Of a stretch of DNA of 64,000 nucleotides, positions 10,135-20,251 are shown one piece after another. The stretch covers positions 1 to 64,000 of the forward strand of contig WNNJ02002628.1 in the NCBI GenBank assembly GCA_012934845.2, in the 5' to 3' direction. The position numbers and the translations under genes are program-made. Position 1 is the stretch's first letter. Every line of letters starts with the position of its first letter. The stretch comes from Pomphorhynchus laevis. Lineage: Eukaryota; Acanthocephala; Palaeacanthocephala; Echinorhynchida; Pomphorhynchidae. Below the pieces are notes generated by a model. That model did not search any database and was not told the origin of the DNA. It saw only the letters and a list, made by a program, of their open reading frames with translations.

Positions 10135-11095
10135 TTATTTATTATCCATCCATAAAAATTTGCCACTTAAGAGTTTAAATTTATTCTTTATATTATTGTG
10201 TTGATTTATATATTTTACTATTTTCTGCTTGATGTTATTTTTATAGTAACCTAGTTTAAAATATGTATCTATTAAATTATTTAAATGATTTTGAAGAAAG
10301 CCAATATCATTACATATTGTTGCAATTCTTAAAATTTCATTATTTAATGTATTATATTTTATATTATATGGTATGCATGAATGCTCATGCAAAAATATGT
10401 TTCTTGTAAATTTAAATATGTCATCTTTACGATATAAATTAATAGTAGTTTTAGTTAATGTTAATTTAATGTTCATATCTAGATATACACCTTCTTTATC
10501 ATTAATATTGGTTTTGTTAAGAATAAGGCTTTCTGGATAAATTTGTTCACTAATTGAATAAAAATTATTAGAATTAAATACACATATATCATCAATGTAT
10601 CGAAACATATATTTCATATATTTATATTGTTTAGATTTAGTTTTTACACAGTTATGAACAAATTCATATTCTATAAAGCTTAAAAACAAGTCAGCTATAA
10701 TTGGGCTACTATTACCACCCATTGGAACACCTTTTACTTGTCTAAATATAGATGTCCCTACATTTAAATAATTTTGATTTATTAAAATATTTAAGGATTC
10801 TATTAATTCAATTTTATCCATATATTTATATTTACTTGATGGTTTAATTTTTATTAAATATGCGTTATAATTATTATAACATATATATGTATATATAAGA
10901 TTGTATATATATGTATATCTTTTTCCGAATATAAGATTAATTAATTTTTGTAATGCATCTTTAATATCTGCTAAATCTAGATTTGTATAAAGCGTACTAA
11001 AATCGTATGTATTTATATTTTGAAAATTTATTCCTTTTGTCTGTTCTAAAAATTCTTTTGTAGAATTAATACTGAATTTTTGAATTTAAAAATAT
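10135..11095 (-). CDS. Element A reverse transcriptase, 5'-truncated, open
   Basis: The open frame runs from about 11095 to the stop at 10135-10137. The methionine at 10819-10821 is internal. The segment upstream of it encodes NTYDFSTLYTNLDLADIKDA, which is RT motif A, so the true start is lost upstream at the truncation near 11095. In order follow MDKIELIESLNIL, the motif B box GVPMGGNSSPIIADLFLSF, and the catalytic YMFRYIDDICVF. The C-terminal part is Lys- and Asn-rich with no GIY-YIG or other nuclease visible. DFSTLYT plus PMG plus YIDD is the pattern of RTs related to Penelope-like elements (family knowledge). Assignment to a named clade is uncertain. The gene is followed by the structured module and the 3' terminal repeat. 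Copies on either strand are at 965-1850 and 20985-21800, so the family has been mobile. Confidence 0.72.
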
Positions 11096-11099
11096 TTTA

Positions 11100-11523
11100 T
11101 TCTCAATAAATTTAAAATTCGATAACTTTCAATAAGTTTGTATGATTTTCACTGCTTTAAATTTATATTATTGTATAATTTTCACTTCAGTTAAACTTAA
11201 CGCACTTAGATACCTAACACTTGCACTCTGTGGTAATTAATATTTATAGATATTTGAACAACACGAGCGCTGAAATCTTCGAAATATTCAAATGAAACGT
11301 GGCATTTTATCTTCTTGCTTCAATCGAATATGCATCGAGTGATAATTTAACATTTGCGAAGATTTAATTTTACTAAAATTCAGGCGAAAACTTAACTATT
11401 TATTCTACATCTAATTTATTCTACATCTATTTATTCTAATTTGCAGGTTTTTTTTTAATTAATAAAAATAAAAAATTAAATTTAAAAAACATTTTAAATT
11501 CTTAAAAAATTAAAAATATTCAC
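11100..11523. other. AT-rich stretch, no gene seen
   Basis: No recognisable coding or RNA feature lies between the truncated element A RT and the Penelope-like element. Confidence 0.45.
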
Positions 11524-12342
11524 CGATTAAAATTTAATCGATGAAATATAATATAAAAATATTCTTTTTTATTGCGAACCATCCCCGAGAATACAAAAAA
11601 TACTATTTATTTGATATTTCGACTGTACTTAGCAGTCCTTTTCAATCTAAAAATAGAAGAAAAATATTACACAAAAAGAAAATTCCATTAAAAATAATGT
11701 AACTAAGTTATAGCCCCATCAGCAATAGCTGATTTCATTTTGGCAACCTTATCGCGATGTTTAGCAAGTTTATAGTTTACATCTTTTTGTACGTCTTGTG
11801 AAGGGAATTTTAAGGACCAGTTAGATTTATTTCATTACATTGTAGGGCAGATGAAATTGTACAATGATTCCAAAACGAGCCTACGTCCTAACTGTTTTTC
11901 TTTATGTAGGATATCTGTGCTTTTGAAATCAATGTTATGGCCGGTCTCAATAACATGATTGAATATCGCTGAAGATGTATCACTTTTCTTCAGGTTGTAC
12001 TTATGTTGGTACGTTCTCTTTTTTAAACCTCGTTTAGTTTGTCCAACATAGGTCTTCTCACAATCTGAACACGGAATGGTATATATTACACATTGTGATG
12101 CTGCAACTGGTTTCCTTTTAAAAATGCCACTAAGTCTCTCACCAGTTTTGTAGTACACTTTTATACTGTTCTTAAACTTTGAAGTTAACTTCGACAATCG
12201 TCTCTTTAAAGTATTATTGATGAACGTTGATTTAACGTGTTTCATATCTAGCTGTGCGGTCGACGTTCTAGGCAACTGGCTTGCCCTTATCGCAATTGTA
12301 AAAGACCGTTTTATAGCCCATTCCGGCATTCTCGCCGTTTGT
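11524..12342 (-). mobile_element. Penelope-like element with GIY-YIG domain, 5'-truncated, minus copy
   Basis: The frame at 11835-12340 encodes the C-terminal part of a Penelope-like polyprotein: EWAIKRSFTIAIRASQLP, then VIYTIPCSDCEKTYVGQTKR and GLKKRTYQHKYNLKK, which is the GIY-YIG endonuclease with its Cys-containing N-terminal strand (family knowledge: EN-positive Penelope-like elements). The 3' noncoding part (11524-11834) contains a hammerhead-like motif at 11613-11645 and a palindromic end near 11524-11540. Homology to the plus-strand copy at 16640-19345 stops at about 12342, where a LINE fragment begins. The two copies face away from each other. Confidence 0.85.
11613..11645 (-). ncRNA. 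Degenerate hammerhead-ribozyme-like motif
   Basis: On the minus strand it reads TTGAAAAG, a GGACTG...CAGTC hairpin, then GAAATATC. The order (CUGANGA-like box, stem II, GAAA, short stem III, AUC) follows a hammerhead core, with two departures in the first box. Identical to 19195-19227. Confidence 0.4.
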
Positions 12343-12447
12343 TTCACGTCGATATTTCTCAATGCGAGCTAAATTGAGCTAGGCAATATCAGAAGGGGAG
12401 CGGTCAGGGAAAGATACGACAAGTAGACGAAGTGGTAAGCAGTAAAT
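12343..12447 (-). mobile_element. Fragment of a CR1-group LINE ORF1
   Basis: On the minus strand this reads TSSTCRIFP followed by a stretch equivalent to the end of the ORF1 protein at 44750-44850. It is closer to that LINE (41795-45960) than to the LINE that follows on the plus strand, and it is inverted relative to the latter. About 100 bp only. Confidence 0.6.
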
Positions 12448-12466
12448 TCACTAGACAATGTGTAGG

Positions 12467-12712
12467 TCGATGGTTGTCGTCAACCATCGACGACAACCAT
12501 CGACGACAACCATCGACGACAACCATCGACGACAACCATCGACGACAACCATCGACGACAACCATCGACGACAACCATCGACGACAACCATCAACGACAA
12601 CCATCGACGACAACCATCGACGACAACCATCGACGACAACAATCGACGACAACAATCGACGACAACAATCGACGACAACAATCGACGACAACAATCGACG
12701 GCAACCATCGTT
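12467..12712. repeat. 13-bp minisatellite (CAACCATCGACGA)n, about 18 units
   Basis: The unit spacing is exactly 13 bp, so three units equal 39 bp and every frame stays open. Long frames across it on both strands are therefore artefacts. Later units change CAACCAT to CAACAAT. The array begins with a foldback: TCGATGGTTG (12467-12476), loop TCGT, then CAACCATCGA (12481-12490). It ends at the start codon region of the LINE ORF1 at 12714, so it occupies the LINE's 5' untranslated position. Confidence 0.9.
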
Positions 12713-12713
12713 T

Positions 12714-13699
12714 ATGGGTGGACGTAAGAAAACAACTAAGACCGACACCAACTATGGACAACTGCAAGTACAGTGCTCGATACACGACTGCAGCGTCTGG
12801 ACAACAATTACCTGCGACAAGAATAAGGCTAAAGAAGACTTCGTATGTGGTTTTTGTGCCAACAAAAACCACATACGAAGTCTATCCCCGTCGTTTCTAA
12901 TGTCCTTTCTCCACCCACCGACCCTGCCACCATATACACTTCCCATTCCATGTCATCTTCACTCCCCGACACCCCACGTCCCGTCCTTCCCGTCTCGTTT
13001 CTCAATAACTTGCATCCATCAATCAAAATCACATCCACCAACCTTCACTATCCTTCCACTCATAACCTTTCTTCACATCGCTTGCCACCCTCTTTATTAT
13101 CATTACCCTCTATGTCTCCCGTCGTCAAACCAAATCCCTCCAAATCATCAACTGCCAGCTCTTCTATCGTAATCTCTCCTACTCACGTCAGTCGTCTTCC
13201 TTTACGGAAGCGCTTTGCTTCTCGCGATCGTTGCGTCATTGTTACTAATATCACGCCTTCTAACTCCTTATCTCCACAAGCACGTCTGGACCACGATGTT
13301 TCCGCCTTCAGATCCATCCTCTCGTCTATTGTTCCTGCGGATAAACCATCCTTTTTCAAGGACATTTCTCCTGTCGCATTCATCCGTCTAAACAAATCTT
13401 CTCAATCTAATCCTTCCCAGCCCCCTCTCCTAAAAATTGTTTTCAAGCATCGCTCTCACGCGTCTTCTGTCCTCTCTCAACGATTCAAACTCATGTCATC
13501 TTCAACCACTCGAATTTTCCCCGATCGCGCCCCTTCTGAAATCGCTCAAATCTCTTCAGCCCGCATCGAAAAACGCCGTCGCGAGGAAAACGGTGAAACA
13601 TCACTCGCGATCCGAAACATAGACGGAAATTTTCAAGTTGTCCACACCCGTCCAAAAATTCGATGGCGCTCTATCTCTCCTATGTGTCTTCTCCACTAG
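12714..13699 (+). pseudogene. LINE ORF1 (CR1 group) with PHD-like finger, broken
   Basis: The ATG at 12714 opens GGRKKTTKTDTNYGQ, then a zinc-finger-like region with spaced Cys/His (QCSIHDC, W, TC, FVCGFC), resembling the PHD-type finger known in some CR1 ORF1 proteins. A 22-bp foldback at 12836-12883 follows the last CGFC and shifts the frame. The remaining protein (12845-13699 frame) is Ser/Pro-rich and then holds a basic, folded-looking domain: RDRCVIVTNI, DVSAFRSILSSI, LLKIVFKHRSHASSVL, IEKRRREENG and HTRPKIRW. An RNA-binding role is expected for such ORF1 proteins but not shown. The end overlaps the ORF2 start region by 37 bp. Confidence 0.7.
12836..12883. repeat. Perfect 22-bp foldback with 4-nt loop inside ORF1
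   Basis: The arm AGACTTCGTATGTGGTTTTT plus GT (12836-12857), loop GCCA (12858-12861), then its exact reverse complement (12862-12883). The right arm looks like a templated copy of the left, inserted immediately after the CGFC codons of the zinc finger. Confidence 0.9.
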
Positions 13700-16561
13700 T
13701 CTCTTTCGCCACAGCACACGGTTTCCGCCTCGGTCTCCTCAACACTAGATCTATTCTCAATAAATCCGATCTTATCCTCAACCTATTCACCAAGCAATCC
13801 ATCGATCTCTTCTGCCTCACCGAATCCTGGCACTCAGATTCCGACGACCTTTCCATTCGCCGTCTGCTCTCTGCCGGTTGCTCCCTAGTCGAATCCGCCC
13901 GCCCCCTCAGCTCATGCCCTTCTAAATCCTCTAATCATGGCGGCATCGTCGCATTCGCGCGTCACCCAGCGTCTCTTCGCAAAATCAATACCCCCTTTCA
14001 GTCCTTGCTCTTTTGAATTGCTCACTTGTCGTTATTCTAACCCGATCACTCTAGATCTCGCCATTGTATACCGTCCTGGTTCATCAGCTCCTACAGCCTT
14101 ATTTTTTACCGAACTCGCTGACCTCCTTTCTCATTGTTCTTTGTCCTCAATCCCTTCACTCGTTCTAGGCGACTTCAATATCCGCCTAGACCGCCCCTCT
14201 CCCACGGATTCCATCCGGTTCATCAGCATTCTATCCAACTACAATTACAAACTAATCTCCACTGCCCCCACACATATACTTGGTGGGGCACTCGACATCA
14301 TCGCTGTCCCCGATCATTTTGCTGCCTACACCTCACTGTCCATCTCTGATTCTGGTCTATCCGAACACTTTCTTATCACCCTTGATCTCGCTCGCAACCA
14401 CACCCCTCCTCACACACCTACAATTCTACGTCGCCCTTGGAGAAATCTTGACCTCTCCCTTCTCCGCTCTGCCTTACTCAAATCATCTCTATAATTACCC
14501 ACAATAACAAAATCATCTCCTCACGATCTCGCCTTTCTTTTCGACTCTGAACTCACACCCACTCTCGATATTCTCTTGCCCTTCAAGTCTCACCCACACC
14601 GTCGCTTGCACCGTGCCCCATGGTTTGACATCCAATGCCTACTATCAAAGCGTCGACTCCGCCATGCTTTTCAAGTCTATCACCGCTCTCTCAGACGTGA
14701 TTTCCGCTCGATCACTCCGTCTTTCCGTGATTCCTATCTTGCTCTTCGCCGGTCTCATCTCAACCTACTACGTACCAAATGCAACTCCTTCTGGCAGCAT
14801 AAAATCATCACTTCATTCAACTCTAAGACTCTCTGGCATACTTTTAACTCAATCCTTGCTCGCTCTTCTTCGCCGTGCAACATCAATGCCAATGATTATT
14901 CATCATTTCTCCAGACTAAAGTATACACGTTGCTCTCTCACACCCCGGTTTCCATCCTATCCCACTCTGCCCAGTCTAATCTCATCCTTCCGGAACTCTT
15001 TCATCTTCTCCCTGTCTCACCTACAGAAGTATCATCTGTCCTCATGTCCTTGCCCAACAAAACCTCACCTGCCGATCCCCTGCCTACTCACATATTAAAA
15101 TCTATATGCTCATCGATATCCCCATTTCTCACAACCTTGTTTAACTCGTCCATCCGCAGTCGTATCTTCCCTTCACACTGGAAATCCGCAATCGTTCGTC
15201 CCCTCCTTAAGAAACAATCGCTCGACCCCTCCCTTCCTTCTAGCTATCGCCCCATTTCACTACTCCCTACTCTTTCAAAGCTCTTAGAACGCCTCATCTT
15301 AATACAAATCAACGCTTATCTCTCCTCATCCAATATCTACCCTCCTTTCCAATCCGATTTCCGCTCTAATCACTCGACAGAAATCGCATGCATAAAAGTG
15401 TACAACGACTTACTCATTTCTCGAGACAAGGCTCTATATAGTGTTCTCATCTCCCTCGACCTCTCCTCCGCATTCGACATTGTCGACCACTCCGTCCTCC
15501 TTTCTCGCCTTCGTTATGATTACGGCTTTTCTTCCTCCTCCGTAGCATGGTTCGCCTCATATCTATCCGACCGTTCCTTTCGCGTCTGTTCTAATTCATC
15601 ATCCTCCCCTCCCATCCCTATTTTTTGCGGGGTCCCACAAGGTTCAGTCCTAGGTCCCCTGCTTTTCTCTCTTTTGCTTGGCGATCTCTCTCCATTTATC
15701 AAACCTTACTCCTTTAACGTCATGCAATACGCCGATGACATTCTAATCTATGCTCATGCACCCGCACATCGCATACACGATATCGGCATTTCTGCCTCCA
15801 ACTGTCTTTCTTCTATCTACAAACGTCTCTCCAATCTCCATCTCGTTCTAAACGCCGAAAAGTCCAAAATAATGTGGATCCTCCCCCGTAAACCAAGCAT
15901 ATCTAGTCCCATTGTATCTTTTGCCTCATCGATCATCCCTATAGTCCACAATCTCACTTTCTTAGGCTTCCATTTCGATGATCACCTTTCCCTTAAACCC
16001 TTCGTCCGTGACAAGGTCCGCTCATCTAACTTAATTCTCCGTGACATCCGCCGTATCCGCCCCCTTATCGACTTCCGTTCTTGTATGTCTCTTCTTTCAT
16101 CGCTTCTTTTCCCTAAAATCGATTACTGTCTTAGCCTTTTCGCCAATTCTCCAAAATCCATCATCCTACCCCTACAACGAATAATCAACACCGCCGTTCG
16201 AGTGCTCTTTCGTCTCCGTCGCTTCGACCACACATCCACATATTTTGCCCAACTCTCCTGGCCCACCATCCACATCCGCATCAAACTCCGCCTTCTTCTC
16301 GTTACTTTTCGTCTCATCGCTGTCGGCTCCCCATCGTTCATCAACCTTCCTTTCTTAGACGATACTCGCCCCACCTCGCTATCGCTTCGTTCCTGTCATA
16401 CCCTCTTACTCCACGTTCCTAATTACTCCAACAACTACGGTCTCCGATCCTTCCTCGTCGCCGCCTCACTCGCCTGGAATCAACTCCCTCTCGACGTCCG
16501 CCGCGCTCCCTCCTTTATCACATTCAAACACCTCCTCCGTTCACACCTTCTCGACACCTGA
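13663..16561 (+). pseudogene. LINE ORF2: AP-type endonuclease and reverse transcriptase
   Basis: Three collinear pieces. 13663-14016 has RLGLLNTRSILNKSD, the start of the apurinic-like endonuclease, and FCLTESWHSDSDD with its catalytic Glu. 13937-14494 has LVLGDFNIRLD and SDSGLSEHFLITLDL (the SDH-type catalytic region, here SEH). 14576-16561 is 661 open residues with the RT: SYRPISLLPTLSKLLERL, FRSNHSTEIAC, LDLSSAFDIVDHS, GVPQGSVLGPLLFS, MQYADDILIYA and a conserved C-terminal helix-rich tail. Frame changes lie near 14000 and between about 14494 and 14576. The SEH reading in place of the usual SDH is a further departure. The motif set fits the CR1/L2/Rex group; the PHD-like finger in ORF1 favours CR1. 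No RNase H domain was seen. Confidence 0.9.
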
Positions 16562-16592
16562 TTCACAGTTTTGTTTTGTTGTGGTCATGTAA

Positions 16593-16608
16593 GCGTGCGC
16601 TGGCACGC
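16593..16608 (+). promoter_or_regulatory. 3'-end stem-loop of the CR1-group LINE
   Basis: GCGTGC, loop GCTG, GCACGC (16593-16608) within the 3' untranslated end, followed by CATTTGCCACGTTAAAATAA. The same end appears at 2982-3015, 36755-36800, 40605-40670 and, more diverged, 41795-41830 and 29868-29900. Position and conservation suggest it is the site recognised by the element's RT (known role of LINE 3' ends; inferred here). Confidence 0.6.
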
Positions 16609-16670
16609 ATTTGCCACGTTAAAATAAATCCTTTTTTTAATTAATCCGATATGAAAATAGAAGAGTTAAC

Positions 16671-19137
16671 ATGCAACTATCCATTCAATTTTTGAAAATT
16701 TGCCTTGATAATAAGCTACTCCCTACATGCGCAAAAATCAATTCAGGCATAATAGGTTTTAACAACTCAGACTTTCAACGAAGTATTTCATCTTCATTGA
16801 TGCGTTTTGCTATTCGCAACACAAGATGCCGTATTAGTCAACTTAATCCATTGATACAAAAGACATGGACAATACTAATAAGATTACTATCTTCTGATGA
16901 TATCAAATATATGAATAATTACATAAATAAGAAGATAGCAGCTCATAAGTTAAAGATACTGGAAAGACATATGCACAAGTTAATGAAGTTAGGACTATTT
17001 AAGTCTAACAATTATTCTAAAATATCCGTAATAAATTGGTCAACTAAACCACTAACCATGCATCAACAGCAGATACTCAGTATGGGACCAAATTTTGTAC
17101 CAAGTAATAAACCTAACGTTATGGACATACGATGTGAGTGAAATTTTAGCGTCAAATTTACCACTCGAATATTTTTGTGATATAGCATCATTTGATCTCT
17201 TGGCTTGCAACACTAGTTCCAAATATAAACCGAACCTTAGTAACGAACAAATGAATGCCCTCGAAATTCTAAAAAACGACGATGAATTAACAATTTGTCG
17301 GTCTGATAAAGGTAAAGCTTTGATCGCTCTTGACACTGAAGACTACATAAACTATGGTGAAAAGCTATTAAACAGCGATAAATTCGAGAAAATAACTAAC
17401 GATCCGACAACAAAAAACGAATCAGCATTTAACAAACTATTACTACGATTAAAATCTCAAGGCAACTTAGATGAATCCACATACAAGACGCTAAAATCAG
17501 ATTACGCCTCGCTTGGATTCCTGTATCTTCTACCTAAGATACACAAACCGAAGTTGGAAATGAGGCCAGTAATCGCATCATATAAATGTTTTAACCACAA
17601 ACTGGCGAAATACATTAATAAACTCATTTTACAGAATAAACCAGTGAGCCATTCCTTTATAAAAAACGGACAAGAGTTTGCAAGCAAAGTAAGAACTCTT
17701 AACCCAACCGGATGCTGGTTTGCTACAGCTGACGTAGTCTCGTTATTTACAAATATCCCATTACAAGAGGCTATTAATCTAGCAGCACAATTACTTAGCG
17801 ACAAGTGTAATGAGCCGAAACTACAACGTAAAGATTGGGTTAATTTGATAGAATGGTGTACATGCAAATCTGCTTTCTATTTCAATAACAATATTTACAC
17901 ACAAATTAATGGTGTGGCTATGGGTTCCCCATTAGGGCCTCCACTTGCTGATCTCTATATGACAAAATGGGAATGTAATATACACAATAGGGTGCAAAGC
18001 TTGAAGCATTGGTATAGGTATGTCGACGATGTTTTCGCCGTGCTTGATACAGACCCAAAAATAATAGGTCTAGAGGAAATACTTAACAAACATGACAAGG
18101 CAATTCAGTGGAAAGTTAATTGTGAAGACATGGAAAATGTAATAAATTTCCTAGATGTTAAAGTGTTAAGACGTAATAACATCATCTTAACAGACGTTTT
18201 TAGAAAACCGAATATCCCACATACGCTCACTCCTTGGACCACATATATCCCGGAAGGATACAAAATTTCAGCGGCCAGCTCTTTGTTCAGAGGAGCCCTG
18301 ACGGTATGCAGTAACAGAGAATACAGACACAGAGAGTATAGGAGAATAAATAGCATATTAAGGGAATGTCAATATCTTGAATGGGCTATAAAACGGTCTT
18401 TTACAATTGCGATAAGGGCAAGCCAGTTGCCTAGAACGTCGACCGCACAGCTAGATATGAAACACGTTAAATCAACGTTCATCAATAATACTTTAAAGAG
18501 ACGATTGTAGAAGTTAACTTCAAAGTTTAAGAACAGTATAAAAGTGTACTACAAAACTGGTGAGAGACTTAGTGGCATTTTTAAAAGGAAACCAGTTGCA
18601 GCATCACAATGTGTAATTTATACCATTCCGTGTTCAGATTGTGTGAAGACCTATGTTGGACAAACTAAACAAGGTTTAAAAAAGAGAACGTACCAACATA
18701 AGTACAACCTGAAGAAAATTGATACATCTTCAGCAATATTCAATCATGTTATTGAGACCGGCCATAACATTGATTTTGAAAGTACATATATTCTACATAA
18801 AGAAAAACAGTTAGGACGAAGGCTCGTTTTGGAATCATTGTACATTTCCATCTTTCCCACAATGGAAGGGAATAAATCTAACTGGTCCTTAAAATTCCCT
18901 TCACAAGACGTACAAAAAAATGTAAACTATAAACTTGCTAAACATCGCGATAAGGTTACCAAAATGAAATCAGCTATTGCTAAATGTTTTAACCACAAAC
19001 TGGCGAAATACATTAATAAACTCATTTTACAGAATAAACCAGTGAGCCATTCCTTTATAAAAAACGGACAAGAGTTTGCAAGCAAAGTAAGAACTCTTAA
19101 CCCAACCGGATGCTGGTTTGCTACAGCTGTAACTTAG
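16671..19137 (+). pseudogene. Penelope-like polyprotein (RT and GIY-YIG endonuclease), broken
   Basis: The N-terminal part (QLSIQFLKICLDNKLLP) is followed by the RT proper: LTICRSDKGKALIAL, LGFLYLLPKIHKP, MRPVIASYKC, WFATADVVSLFTNIPL (motif A), NGVAMGSPLGPPLADLYM (motif B), HWYRYVDDVFAV (catalytic YVDD) and INFLDVKVLR. Then CVIYTIPCSDCVKTYVGQTK begins the GIY-YIG endonuclease, with the KKRTYQHKYNLKK helix and HNIDFE. Known: EN-positive Penelope-like elements have this exact order. The frame is interrupted about twice, and the C-terminus is altered by the internal duplication at 18981. The similar frame at 11835-12362 lacks one of these interruptions. Confidence 0.88.
18981..19129 (+). repeat. 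149-bp duplicate of 17583-17731 placed at the 3' end of the element
   Basis: 18981-19129 is identical by eye to 17583-17731 (offset 1398), a segment of the RT coding region from TAAATGTTTTAACC to GCTACAGCTG. In the other copy (11524-12342) this place holds only about ten different bases between GCTATTGCT and TAACTTAGTTAC. GCT occurs at both edges. Confidence 0.88.
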
Positions 19138-19194
19138 TTACATTATTTTTAATGGAATTTTCTTTTTGTGTAATATTTTTCTTCTATTTTTAGA

Positions 19195-19227
19195 TTGAAA
19201 AGGACTGCTAAGTACAGTCGAAATATC
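19195..19227 (+). ncRNA. Degenerate hammerhead-ribozyme-like motif at the Penelope-like 3' end
   Basis: TTGAAAAG (19195-19202), hairpin GACTG/CAGTC (19203-19207 with 19215-19219), then GAAATATC (19220-19227). It has the order and spacing of a hammerhead core with two departures in the first conserved box. Known: Penelope-like elements carry hammerheads in their terminal regions. Activity is doubtful given the core changes. Confidence 0.42.
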
Positions 19228-19359
19228 AAATAAATAGTATTTTTTGTATTCTCGGGGATGGTTCGCAATAAAAAAGTTACTTTTGACCCGAAAGCAATTC
19301 TCAACGATATAAAAATATTCACCGATTAAAGCTTTAATCGAGGAAATATAATATAAGTT

Positions 19360-20250
19360 CATAATTGTTATTATACAAATGTTATTTTCGATTGGCTGAT
19401 AAAATCAGGATATATTCAACCAGAATTTAAAATTCGGTAACTAGATAAATGCTAATGTACTAGAATAGAACTTTGTTTACAGGTATGGGAGTCAAAATAC
19501 TGAATAAAGTAAAATAATACTGTTAAAATAATACTATTCGTTAAATTTTATTATTTGCCGTTTGGTCGGTTGGCCATTACGATTTCTAAACCATGATTAT
19601 CTAAATAGATCAATTAAAACGACATACTTCACTAGTGATTTTAGTTGATGCTGTGTTTTAAACAATCAAAATTGACACGAATGCTTGGCTCTTTCACATG
19701 GAGGATAAGGACATTCTTTGTGTGTGATTAATAGATTTTGTGTACTAATCGCTACCGTAAAGTCTAATATAGTGGTTTAATCGGTTGCTTAGATACTGAG
19801 AATTTGTAGAAATTTCTTTATGATATTGGCGAAAAAGTTCGTTTGCGCTGGCAAGGAATAAAAAATGTCTTGTTTTTGGATTCAAATGACTCATCATTAC
19901 TACAGTATCACTGTTTTTTTGCTAAACAAACTATAAGTCGTGATTTTGCTCGAGAATACTGAAAGAAAAATATCGTATTACACGTATTCGGAACACAAAA
20001 ACATTAAAAATTATAGAAAAACGCATTTTGTACGCGGTGGATATGTCGCAGAATAATTGAAGCATGTGATCTATTTAATTATAGACATATTTCCTTTCGA
20101 AGATTTTGTTATCAAAAAATTATTTCATTTTTGCTTAACGTTTACTCTTTGTTTTATGATTCTAAATATAGACATGTTATAGACATGAGGCATTACAATA
20201 AACTATTTTTTTAATGACTTCATTAATAATGTATACATTGTTAGTAACTG
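19360..20250. other. Stretch without recognisable gene
   Basis: Moderately AT-rich, no open frame with recognisable content and no clear repeat. Confidence 0.45.
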
Positions 20251-20251
20251 A

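Larger units (their letters stand above)
12714..16634 (+). mobile_element. CR1/L2-group LINE, nearly full-length copy B
   Basis: The element comprises a minisatellite 5' region, ORF1 (12714-13699), ORF2 (13663-16561) and a 3' end with a stem-loop at 16593-16608 followed by AAAATAAATC and a T-run. It sits between two inverted Penelope-like copies. Copy A at 2982-5066 is its near-identical, opposite-strand, truncated relative. Frame breaks in both ORFs mean it is not autonomous now, but the high similarity to copy A indicates recent movement of the family. Confidence 0.88.
16640..19345 (+). mobile_element. Penelope-like element with GIY-YIG domain, plus copy
   Basis: The pieces in order are: an N-terminal domain (16671-17141), RT (17095-18510) and GIY-YIG (18544-18960). 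The 3' noncoding end contains a hammerhead-like motif (19195-19227), the box ATTCTCGGGGATGGTTCGCA and an 18-bp palindrome CGATTAAAGCTTTAATCG (19323-19340). Shared with the inverted copy at 11524-12342. The element has a duplicated internal segment at 18981-19129. The LINE's 3' tail abuts its 5' end at about 16634. Confidence 0.88.

Noticed and set aside
12404-12900. Several long overlapping open frames on both strands with repeats such as DDNHRRQPSTTTI or VVVDGCRRWLSS
   Set aside because: They are produced by the 13-bp minisatellite, whose unit length keeps every frame open. No real protein is implied.
15520-15702. Charged open frames antisense to the LINE RT, here and at 3238-3489, 3910-4092 and 16123-16374
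   Set aside because: They are the reverse reading of the RT coding region and are the same in each LINE copy because the RT is conserved.
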